Source: Gammaproteobacteria bacterium (GTDB lineage: Bacteria; Pseudomonadota; Gammaproteobacteria; Steroidobacterales; GCA-2729495). Taken from it: 5,253 nucleotides of DNA. Below are positions 1 through 5,249 of this stretch, in pieces (the stretch's first letter is position 1; each line of letters opens with the position of its first letter). Made by a program: the position numbers and the translations under genes. The notes under the pieces are model-generated. The model did no database searches, was not told the DNA's origin, and worked only from the letters and a program-made list of their open reading frames with translations. Where the stretch lies: contig JAUIEY010000148.1 in the NCBI GenBank assembly GCA_030429685.1, positions 1 to 5,253 of the forward strand. Reading direction: 5' to 3'.

Positions 1-1
1 C

Positions 2-130
2 ACCCGGTCGGCGCCGACACTCGACTGGATCACGCCGCCCAAAGAACTTGCTGAATTTCCCTACAACGGACGCCGCACCGGCCTGTTGCGCGGACCCGCT
101 GGAGAACTGATTGAGGTTATATTCGATTAG
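2..130 (+). CDS. C-terminal end of a probable VOC/glyoxalase-fold protein (5' end outside window)
   Basis: The reading frame is open from the left edge and ends at TAG 128-130, giving the last 42 residues of a longer protein. The tail contains FPYNGRRTGLLRGPAGELIE, then VIFD and the stop. A segment of the type R-x-G-x-L-x-G-P-x-G-x-x-I-E-x-I is typical of the last beta strands of vicinal oxygen chelate proteins (glyoxalase I, bleomycin-resistance and extradiol dioxygenase relatives). In that family the glutamate of the LIE motif is commonly a metal ligand. That motif is what I see; the family assignment follows from it, and substrate and reaction cannot be told from this fragment. The gene converges on the permease gene and its stop codon overlaps that gene's stop by three bases. 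No start or upstream signal is visible. Confidence 0.72.
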   Translation, partial: TRSAPTLDWITPPKELAEFPYNGRRTGLLRGPAGELIEVIFD

Positions 131-1461
131 CCGGCGGCATGATGCCGGGGCATCAAAGCATACACCAGCAGGTAGACCACCACGGATACGATCAGTCCCA
201 GCAGGGCAGGCACGGTGGTTTCGGGGTCGAATACAACCCCCTGCGAATTCATGATCGCTACCACGGCGCCAACGATATAACCGGCAAAAGCTGCCGGCCG
301 CCAAACCGGCAGACGTTCCAGATCGCCGGGAGCAAATCTGCCGCGCATCACAAAGTAATAGTGCCCGATAACCGGACCGATCAGCGGCGGCACAATGCTG
401 GCCAGCAGGTTAATCCAGTCGAGAAAATACTGGTAGATGTTCAGCCCGGCGATGGTACCCAGCACGCCGCAAATAACCGTCATGGCATGCTGCGGCCGCT
501 TGAACACGCTGGAGGTCTGGATCACCGGCAAATAAAGGTTGGCATCACCTGTGGTCCACAACGCCATGCTCATGCCGACCACGCCGATAAAAGCAATGAT
601 CGCGCCCTGCTCCCGCAGGTAGCTGGTGAAATCAAATGTACCGGATACCACGCCGCCGAGCGCACCCACCACCTGCAGGAACCACTGGGCAATGATCATC
701 ACGATAAACGGAATGGCGATTGCTACCCAGGCCTTGCGTGCAAAGCGGGTGTATTCAGGCATTACAATTGCACCAACGATCCACGAACCGATCACCATGT
801 TCATGGCCGTCAGAAATCCCAGCGGCTGTTCGGCGCCGGCCACGGTCTCCGCTGACAGTTGCAAAAACCCGCTCCAGCCGCCGGCCTGATCAATATTCAG
901 CCAGGCAGCGTACAGACCTACGCCGACCAGCACCGCGACAGCGGGAATGCTGACCAGCTCCAGACCGCGCACGCCAAAATAAGTAGTCGCGGTAAACAGC
1001 AGTCCGGCCAGGATGGCCACTGCATAAAACGTGGCACTATCGGCGTCGCCGGCCCAGGCCATGCCGAAAGCGCCCACCACTATGCCCTGCCAGCCAATCA
1101 GCAATGCGGCAATGACCAGTACCGGCAGGTAGGCACCAATCTGGCCGTAAACCAGTTTGTAAAGCAGTCCGCTGTTGCAGGCCGTTTTGTAACCGACGTA
1201 GCCGACCAGCGCGCCGATAACAAAATTGGCGGTATTGCCGGCCAGCGAGGCGGCGATCATGTCCGGCCAGAATACCTGGCCGCTGCCGAGCGCCCCGCCG
1301 GTGATCAGGCCCGTAACCAGAAAACCCCAACCGAACGCCAAAGTAAGCAGGGGCCCGGCGCCGCGCCGCTGTTCATCGGCCAGCGGTGCAACCGGATTAT
1401 CCTCGCTGGCCTGTTCACTGGCGGCATCATAGCTCCACCAGGCACGCAGTTTCTCGATCAT
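127..1461 (-). CDS. NCS1-family nucleobase permease, cytosine permease (CodB)-like
   Basis: This 444-residue integral inner-membrane protein probably imports a purine or pyrimidine base or related heterocycle by cation symport. About 12 hydrophobic segments can be seen, roughly at 36-60, 78-92, 108-135, 144-163, 166-188, 215-236, 245-270, 287-303, 327-346, 350-372, 388-405 and 418-437. Against E. coli CodB as I remember it, several blocks match in order: TGGALGSG (54-61), GYVGYKT (87-93), LIGWQGIVVGAFG (121-133), PEYTRF (235-240), WTTGDANLY (302-310), GTIAGLNIYQYFLDWINLL (335-353) and PPLIGPVIGHYYF (358-370). The length is near the family norm of about 420-450. The start is fixed by an in-frame TGA at 1474-1476, five codons upstream with no other ATG between; a weak GGGG at 1469-1472 is the only ribosome-site candidate. 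It lies 55 bases after the unknown 246-residue gene on the same strand. Substrate is uncertain: CodB has ADY where this protein has GHY, and no deaminase is nearby. Family is near certain; cytosine specificity is not. Confidence 0.93.
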   Translation of the reverse strand: MIEKLRAWWSYDAASEQASEDNPVAPLADEQRRGAGPLLTLAFGWGFLVTGLITGGALGSGQVFWPDMIAASLAGNTANFVIGALVGYVGYKTACNSGLLYKLVYGQIGAYLPVLVIAALLIGWQGIVVGAFGMAWAGDADSATFYAVAILAGLLFTATTYFGVRGLELVSIPAVAVLVGVGLYAAWLNIDQAGGWSGFLQLSAETVAGAEQPLGFLTAMNMVIGSWIVGAIVMPEYTRFARKAWVAIAIPFIVMIIAQWFLQVVGALGGVVSGTFDFTSYLREQGAIIAFIGVVGMSMALWTTGDANLYLPVIQTSSVFKRPQHAMTVICGVLGTIAGLNIYQYFLDWINLLASIVPPLIGPVIGHYYFVMRGRFAPGDLERLPVWRPAAFAGYIVGAVVAIMNSQGVVFDPETTVPALLGLIVSVVVYLLVYALMPRHHAAG

Positions 1462-1516
1462 CGTATTGCCCCGTCAATGGCTCAGATCAAGTCAGTGAAC
1501 GCAGCATGTCAGGCTG

Positions 1517-2257
1517 CTACTCGCCGTCGCCGACTAATTCCGTGAGCTCGTAATAGGTCTGCATGTAACCGCCGATATCACCGCGCAGGAACGTGTAGTT
1601 GCCGTCGCTGGTGCACCAGATATCGTAGTCGGGATGCGCTTCCGGCAGACCCGGTGCCGAAACCATCTGAAAATGATAGGCGTCAAATTCGCCCGCTTCG
1701 ACTGTAATACTTTCCTCACCGATGTATTTCACGTGCATGCCGATCTTGAACAGCATGGGGCCGGTGGCGCCGCGATGATCCGGCGAACACAACAGCATCT
1801 CATCCAGCGCCTGGATTTCGCCGGGTTTGCTGCGGTCAAACAGCCGCATGTGCCAGGCATCGCAGGCAATGGCATGGTTCTGAAATGTCTTTGGCCAGCC
1901 ATGCGTCTCCATGCGCTGCGTCACCCGGCCTTCCAGCGCGGTATAGGTTTCACATTCGATGAAACCGTCGCCCATGCGAAACCACCCACTGCCCATAAAG
2001 CTGTCGTCCACCGTCAGGCGTACAAAACAATCCAGCGGCCGCCAGTCTTTGTCCAGACTGTAGGTCGCGTCGCGCATCACACTTGGCCGGTCGTCGATTT
2101 CGCTGTGCACAATAATGGTTCGTGCACCATCAGCATGCGTATTGGTCTGAAAATATTCGCGGCCACGAATCTGCCCTTCGCGCCCTTCTTTTTTGCTGGT
2201 GTAGCGGATAGTGCCCCGCACGGTAGAGTGATCGCGCTGCAAAATGCTGTCGTTCAT
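1517..2257 (-). CDS. Conserved-looking hypothetical protein, 246 residues, soluble
   Basis: I do not recognise this protein. It has no signal peptide and no membrane segment, so it is probably cytoplasmic. It is acidic and rich in aromatic residues and in alternating polar/hydrophobic stretches, for example GTIRYTSKKEG (15-25), DGARTIIVHSEID (43-55), DATYSLDKDWRPLDCFVRL (63-81) and DIWCTSDGNYTFLR (212-225). Such a pattern suggests an antiparallel beta sheet or barrel, loosely like LolA/DUF3108 or lipocalin-like folds; that is an inference from strand pattern only. Cysteines lie at 77, 102, 132, 157 and 215. The ATG at 2255-2257 is well supported because TGA occurs in frame at 2279-2281 with no other start between. 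An AAGGA ribosome site lies at 2271-2275, 13 bases from the start, which is longer than usual. The gene sits between sulfurtransferase (110 bases upstream) and permease (55 bases downstream) on the same strand. An accessory or catabolic role tied to the permease substrate is possible but unproven. Confidence 0.85.
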   Translation of the reverse strand: MNDSILQRDHSTVRGTIRYTSKKEGREGQIRGREYFQTNTHADGARTIIVHSEIDDRPSVMRDATYSLDKDWRPLDCFVRLTVDDSFMGSGWFRMGDGFIECETYTALEGRVTQRMETHGWPKTFQNHAIACDAWHMRLFDRSKPGEIQALDEMLLCSPDHRGATGPMLFKIGMHVKYIGEESITVEAGEFDAYHFQMVSAPGLPEAHPDYDIWCTSDGNYTFLRGDIGGYMQTYYELTELVGDGE

Positions 2258-2326
2258 GTTGGTTTTTGTTTCCTTAACTCATGCCAGCGACACCGAAGGC
2301 CTGCCGGCGCTGCAAAACGGTCGCTT

Positions 2327-2332
2327 ATTCTA
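2327..2332 (-). promoter_or_regulatory. Weak -10-like element upstream of the 246-residue hypothetical gene
   Basis: On the minus strand TAGAAT occurs about 70 bases before the start of the hypothetical gene, in the 110-base gap after sseA. It matches five of six bases of the -10 consensus, but no good -35 is found at the right distance. It would let the hypothetical gene and permease be transcribed apart from sseA. Low support. Confidence 0.18.
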
Positions 2333-2367
2333 GCCTTGCGCGGCCGAAGATGCAGGGCGAAAAATAC

Positions 2368-3210
2368 TCAGGTGTTGCCGTCGCCCTGAGCTACCGGCCG
2401 CTGCGGGTCTGCCAGCCAGCCACTCCATGAGCCGACATAGAGTCTGCCGGGGCGCAGTCCGGCAAGTTCCATCGCAAATAAGTTATGGCAGGCCGTTACA
2501 CCGGATCCGCACATGCTGACGATGTCATCCGGTCGGTTAGCGAAAAGGGCGTCGAATTCCTGCCGCAGCCGCGCGGGCGATTTGAAGCGACCACCCGACA
2601 GATTTTCACTGAATGGACGGTTTAGCGCTCCGGGCACGTGCCCTGCGCGCGGATCGATCGGTTCGGCGGCGCCAGCAAAACGGCCTGCATCGCGTGCATC
2701 AATCAGCGTCAGGCTGCGCTGCTCCAGTCCACGCTGCACCTCGTCCACGCCAACGCTGCCGAACGCATCTGCCGGCAGCGAGTACGATTTCCCCTGCAGC
2801 GTTACCGGCCCGGTTTCAAGTGCCAGCCCGGCCTGTTCCCAGGCCTGCAGCCCACCGTCCAGTAATGCCACCCGCTTGTGCCCCGCCTGGCGCAGCAACC
2901 ACCAGAGACGCGCAGCAACGGCGCCGCCGACATCGTCATAGGCAACCAGCAACTTGTCAGGCGTAAGCCCCCAGTTACCCAGCAACGCGGCAAATGCACC
3001 CCGGTCCGGCAGCGGATGGCGGCCGTCATCCCCGACCAGCGCCTCCCCGCGCGGACGCGCCAGGTCGCGGTCCAGGTCGGCATAAAAAGCACCGGGAATA
3101 TGGCCCGCCAGCCAGGCTTTGCGGCCGGCGCCCGGATCCAGCAGGTTAAAACGGCAGTCGACCACGATGGAGTCCGGCTGAGCCGCGAGTTCGGCGGCTG
3201 AAATCAACAT
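2368..3210 (-). CDS. sseA: 3-mercaptopyruvate sulfurtransferase (two-rhodanese-domain protein, SseA type)
   Basis: The product moves sulfur from 3-mercaptopyruvate to a thiol or cyanide acceptor through a cysteine persulfide; it links cysteine breakdown with sulfane-sulfur supply in the cytoplasm. It has 280 residues, the usual length, in two rhodanese domains. The inactive N-terminal domain (about 1-130) carries DCR (18-20), GHIPGA (36-41), RHPLP (64-68) and LLDGGLQAW (116-124). The catalytic domain (about 150-280) carries DARDAGRF (171-178), GHVPGALN (190-197), the active loop CGSGVTA with Cys234, and GSWSGW (260-265). CGSGVTA is the mercaptopyruvate-type loop; thiosulfate sulfurtransferases have a basic CRKGVTA-type loop. 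Arg177 matches the conserved substrate-binding arginine. I chose ATG 3208-3210 because LISAAELAA matches normal SseA N-termini and AGG (3218-3220) lies seven bases upstream. The frame is open to an ATG at 3348, but the extra 46 residues do not look like rhodanese and would run into the etfB ribosome site. The gene is divergent from etfB. Confidence 0.93.
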   Translation of the reverse strand: MLISAAELAAQPDSIVVDCRFNLLDPGAGRKAWLAGHIPGAFYADLDRDLARPRGEALVGDDGRHPLPDRGAFAALLGNWGLTPDKLLVAYDDVGGAVAARLWWLLRQAGHKRVALLDGGLQAWEQAGLALETGPVTLQGKSYSLPADAFGSVGVDEVQRGLEQRSLTLIDARDAGRFAGAAEPIDPRAGHVPGALNRPFSENLSGGRFKSPARLRQEFDALFANRPDDIVSMCGSGVTACHNLFAMELAGLRPGRLYVGSWSGWLADPQRPVAQGDGNT

Positions 3211-3224
3211 CACTGTACCTGCCC

Positions 3225-3254
3225 TTGTAACGTCCGCTGCGGATATTAGAAAAT
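3225..3254 (+). promoter_or_regulatory. Candidate sigma-70 promoter for etfBA in the divergent region
   Basis: TTGTAA at 3225-3230 and TAGAAA at 3247-3252 are 16 bases apart, each matching four of six positions of the -35 and -10 consensus. They flank the only AT-rich patch (3243-3256) in the 151-base gap between sseA and etfB. On the opposite strand the same patch reads TAATAT (3248-3243), a possible -10 for sseA without a good -35. Transcription from the plus-strand site would give an etfB leader of about 100 bases containing the inverted repeats listed separately. This is pattern matching only. Confidence 0.3.
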
Positions 3255-3298
3255 AAGCGATCACGCGCGGCCCTGGCAATACGACCCCTGCCCCGGAA

Positions 3299-3329
3299 CT
3301 GCCGCGCTCATTGCCTTGCGGCAGCGCGG
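3299..3329 (+). repeat. Overlapping inverted repeats in the etfB leader
   Basis: CTGCCGC (3299-3305) is the exact reverse complement of GCGGCAG (3318-3324), with 12 bases between. CCGCGCT (3302-3308) is the exact reverse complement of AGCGCGG (3323-3329), with 14 bases between. The arms share bases, so the two seven-pair stems cannot form together. They end 21 bases before the etfB ribosome site. No run of T follows, so this is not an obvious terminator; an operator or an RNA switch is possible, as is chance in GC-rich DNA. Confidence 0.5.
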
Positions 3330-3350
3330 GCAAACAACATCGGGGCAATC

Positions 3351-3355
3351 AGGAG
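3351..3355 (+). promoter_or_regulatory. Ribosome binding site of etfB
   Basis: AGGAG ends six bases before the ATG at 3362-3364. It is the strongest Shine-Dalgarno match in the window and decides the etfB start over an in-frame ATG at 3311, which would add 17 residues absent from normal EtfB proteins. Confidence 0.8.
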
Positions 3356-3361
3356 CCGGAA

Positions 3362-4114
3362 ATGGAAAAGATACTCGTCTGTATCAAGCGAGTCGTTGAT
3401 TACAACGTGCGCATCAGGGTCAAGCCTGACGGCACCGGCGTCGTCACTGACGGCGTGAAAATGAGCGTCAATCCTTTCGATGAGATTGCCGTGGAAGAGG
3501 CCTTGCGGCTGCGCGAAGCCGGCAAAGCCAGCGAAGTCATCGTCGCCACCATCGGTGACAGCGAGAGCCAGCAGCAATTGCGCACCGGTCTCGCGATGGG
3601 CGCTGACCGCGCAATCCTGATTGAGACGGCTGCCGGCGTGGATCCACTGACGGCCGCACACGCTTTCCGGGCCCTGGTGGAACAGGAAAATCCTGACCTG
3701 GTTATCATGGGAAAGCAGGCCATTGATGACGACTGCAACCAGACCGGGCAGATGCTGGCAGCCATCTGGGATCGTCCCCAGGCCACCTTTGCCTCCAAGC
3801 TTGAAGTGGAAGGATCTACAGCACGGGTCACCCGCGAAGTGGATGCCGGTCTGGAAACCATCGAGGTGGATTTACCCGCCGTGGTGACCACCGACCTGCG
3901 CCTCAATGAACCGCGCTACGTCAAACTGCCCGACATCATGAAAGCGAAAAAGAAACCGCTGGAAACGCTGCAACTGGCTGACCTGGTAAGCGATACGGGT
4001 GAGCAGATTGTGGCAACGCACTGGGCAACGCCTGCTGCACGCAGTAAAGGAGTCATGGTCAGCAGCGTCGACGAACTACTGGGCGCATTAAAGGACAAAG
4101 GCTTGCTGGCCTGA
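3362..4114 (+). CDS. etfB: Electron transfer flavoprotein subunit beta
   Basis: EtfB is the small subunit of the soluble ETF heterodimer, which takes electrons from acyl-CoA and other dehydrogenases and passes them to ETF:quinone oxidoreductase. The product has 250 residues, the normal length. It begins with the typical strand MEKILVCIKRVVDYN, followed by MSVNPFDEIAVEEALRL (34-50). GKQAIDDDCNQTGQ (117-130) matches the region that binds the structural AMP. The EtfB family signature is visible at about 156-177, including REVDAGLETIEVDLP (158-172). EPRYVKLPDIMKAKKKP (183-199) is the recognition loop that docks on partner dehydrogenases; Leu189 corresponds to the anchoring leucine Leu195 of human EtfB. 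These features place it with the aerobic, group I ETFs rather than bifurcating ones. It is the first gene of a two-gene unit, 27 bases before etfA, and is transcribed away from sseA. Confidence 0.97.
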   Translation: MEKILVCIKRVVDYNVRIRVKPDGTGVVTDGVKMSVNPFDEIAVEEALRLREAGKASEVIVATIGDSESQQQLRTGLAMGADRAILIETAAGVDPLTAAHAFRALVEQENPDLVIMGKQAIDDDCNQTGQMLAAIWDRPQATFASKLEVEGSTARVTREVDAGLETIEVDLPAVVTTDLRLNEPRYVKLPDIMKAKKKPLETLQLADLVSDTGEQIVATHWATPAARSKGVMVSSVDELLGALKDKGLLA

Positions 4115-4129
4115 GGCCGGCAACAACAC

Positions 4130-4133
4130 AGGA
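4130..4133 (+). promoter_or_regulatory. Ribosome binding site of etfA
   Basis: AGGA lies eight bases before the ATG at 4142-4144, inside the 27-base gap after the etfB stop. The gap holds no promoter-like or terminator-like sequence, which fits translation from a shared etfBA message. Confidence 0.65.
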
Positions 4134-4141
4134 AAACCAGC

Positions 4142-5080
4142 ATGAGTAAAATTCTGATTGTCGCCGAACTGGACGGCAACTCCCTGAATAGCAGCACCCG
4201 TAAATGCGTTGCCTGCGCCGCAGCAACCGGTGCCGACAGCATTGATGTTCTGATCCTGAGCGACCAGTGCGGGGCCGCCGCTGCGGCGGCAGCACAAATT
4301 GCCGGCGTCAACAAAGTGCTTACGGTTGAGGCAGCGCACAATGCAGCGCCGCTGGCCGCTGTGCTTGCGCCGCAGATTGCCGCGGCAGCGCCGGGTTATA
4401 CGCATGTGTTCGGCCCCTCAACCACCTTCGGCAAAGACGTAATGCCGCGCGTGGCCGCCCTGCTCGGCGTCGGTCAGGTCAGCGACATCATGAGCGTGGT
4501 GTCGGACCGCAGTTTTACCCGGCCGGTTTACGCCGGCAATGCCATCCTCAGTGTTGAGGTGCCGGCAGACAAAATTGTCGTTGCAACGGTGCGCACCGCT
4601 TCCTGGCAGGACGCTCCCGATGGCGGCACGGCCGCTATTGAAGCGCTCAATGTTGACTGCGCGATTCCGGGGCACACCCGCTTCGTGGAGCTGGCTTCGG
4701 CTGCCAGCGAGCGGCCCGATTTGCAGACCGCCAAAAAAGTTGTCTCGGGCGGCCGTGGCGTCGGCAGTGAGGAAAACTTTGCCCTGATTTACAAACTCGC
4801 AGACAAGCTTGGCGCCGGGGTCGGCGCCTCACGCGCTGCCGTGGATGCCGGTTACGTGGCCAACGACATGCAGGTCGGCCAGACGGGCAAAATCATCGCA
4901 CCCGAACTGTACGTGGCCATCGGTATTTCCGGCGCCATCCAGCATCTCACCGGCATCAAGGATGCCGGCACGATTGTAGCCATTAACAAGGATCCTGAAG
5001 CCCCGATCTTCGAGATTGCAGATATCGGCCTGGTGGGTGACCTGTTCGACATTGTTCCCGAGCTGGAACAAAAGCTTTAG
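4142..5080 (+). CDS. etfA: Electron transfer flavoprotein subunit alpha
   Basis: EtfA is the large, FAD-carrying subunit of ETF and pairs with the EtfB encoded just upstream. The product has 312 residues, normal for bacterial EtfA. The N-terminal domain (about 1-185) starts with ILIVAELDG and includes VFGPSTTFGKDVMPRVAALL (89-108). The C-terminal FAD domain shows VVSGGRGVGSEENF (200-213) with Arg205, GASRAAVDAG (228-237) with Ser230, and QVGQTGK (244-250). The EtfA signature spans 256-282, with LY, GISGAIQH (261-268, His268) and VAIN (279-282), and fits the published family pattern at every fixed position I recall. PEAPIFEIADIGLVGDLF (285-302) supplies the closing aspartate. All usual FAD contacts appear present, so the protein should be functional. 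One oddity is a run of seven alanines (45-51) encoded by a 17-base perfect palindrome at 4274-4290. The ATG follows the AGGA site directly. Confidence 0.97.
   Translation: MSKILIVAELDGNSLNSSTRKCVACAAATGADSIDVLILSDQCGAAAAAAAQIAGVNKVLTVEAAHNAAPLAAVLAPQIAAAAPGYTHVFGPSTTFGKDVMPRVAALLGVGQVSDIMSVVSDRSFTRPVYAGNAILSVEVPADKIVVATVRTASWQDAPDGGTAAIEALNVDCAIPGHTRFVELASAASERPDLQTAKKVVSGGRGVGSEENFALIYKLADKLGAGVGASRAAVDAGYVANDMQVGQTGKIIAPELYVAIGISGAIQHLTGIKDAGTIVAINKDPEAPIFEIADIGLVGDLFDIVPELEQKL
4274..4290. repeat. 17-base perfect palindrome inside etfA
   Basis: GCCGCCGC and GCGGCGGC flank a single central T. The sequence encodes part of the seven-alanine run of EtfA (residues 45-51), using all four alanine codons. 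In RNA it could fold into a short GC-only hairpin with a small loop, about 135 bases into the gene. Confidence 0.6.
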
Positions 5081-5093
5081 GTGCCGGCTGACG

Positions 5094-5249
5094 CTAGTAG
5101 ACGGTACCGCTGCGGTTGATAATGCCGACAAATCCCGACAGAAATACGCCGGCCCAGATCATGAACACCCACACCCGCACCTGGTAAAGGCTTTTCCGCT
5201 GCGCTTCGTTTTCAGCGTCAGTCGGCATTTCGCCATTGCGGCACTTCAT
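5094..5249 (-). CDS. Small single-pass membrane protein (start uncertain, may extend past window)
   Basis: A minus-strand frame ends at TAG 5096-5094 and is open to the window edge. From the ATG at 5249-5247 it encodes 51 residues; a second ATG at 5228-5226 would give 44; the frame may also continue beyond 5253. The sequence has a polar, mostly acidic start with DAENEAQRKS (11-20), then a hydrophobic helix at about 24-44 (VWVFMIWAGVFLSGFVGII is its core), then a short polar tail NRSGTVY. One membrane-spanning segment is clear, with Arg18, Lys19 and Arg25 before it and Arg46 after. I do not recognise the family. It converges on etfA with 13 bases between stop codons and no evident terminator. 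The clean open frame with a well-formed membrane segment argues for a real gene; no ribosome site can be assessed at the edge. Confidence 0.55.
   Translation of the reverse strand: MKCRNGEMPTDAENEAQRKSLYQVRVWVFMIWAGVFLSGFVGIINRSGTVY

Noticed and set aside
139..855. Plus-strand frame of 238 codons opposite the permease
   Set aside because: It lies fully antisense to a clear 12-segment permease, its product is rich in His, Gln and Arg without any recognisable motif, and it lacks a ribosome site; it is a shadow of GC-rich codon bias.
1501..1517. GCAGC/GCTGC inverted repeat at the end of the 246-residue gene as a terminator
   Set aside because: Only five pairs, it overlaps the stop codon, and no T-run follows on the minus strand; the permease 55 bases on is more likely co-transcribed.
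859..1545. Plus-strand frame of 228 codons opposite the permease N-terminus
   Set aside because: Composition is low-complexity (Gln, Ala, Gly, Arg) and mirrors the hydrophobic codons of the permease; no independent coding evidence.
2282..2330. Possible rho-independent terminator after sseA
   Set aside because: GC-rich partial inverted repeats around AGGCCT exist, but pairing is imperfect and there is no T-run on the minus strand.
1634..2389. Plus-strand frame of 251 codons opposite the unknown 246-residue gene
   Set aside because: I considered whether this, not the minus-strand frame, is the real gene. The minus-strand product has a more protein-like composition, a start fixed by an in-frame stop, an AAGGA upstream and fits the same-strand gene series; the plus-strand product has no motif.
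3211..3348. N-terminal extension of the sulfurtransferase to ATG 3348
   Set aside because: The added 46 residues are not rhodanese-like, would cover the divergent promoter region, and the normal SseA start with a usable ribosome site is at 3210.
3400..3906. Minus-strand frame of 168 codons opposite etfB
   Set aside because: It is Ser/Thr/Ala-rich with no family match and lies antisense to a textbook EtfB.
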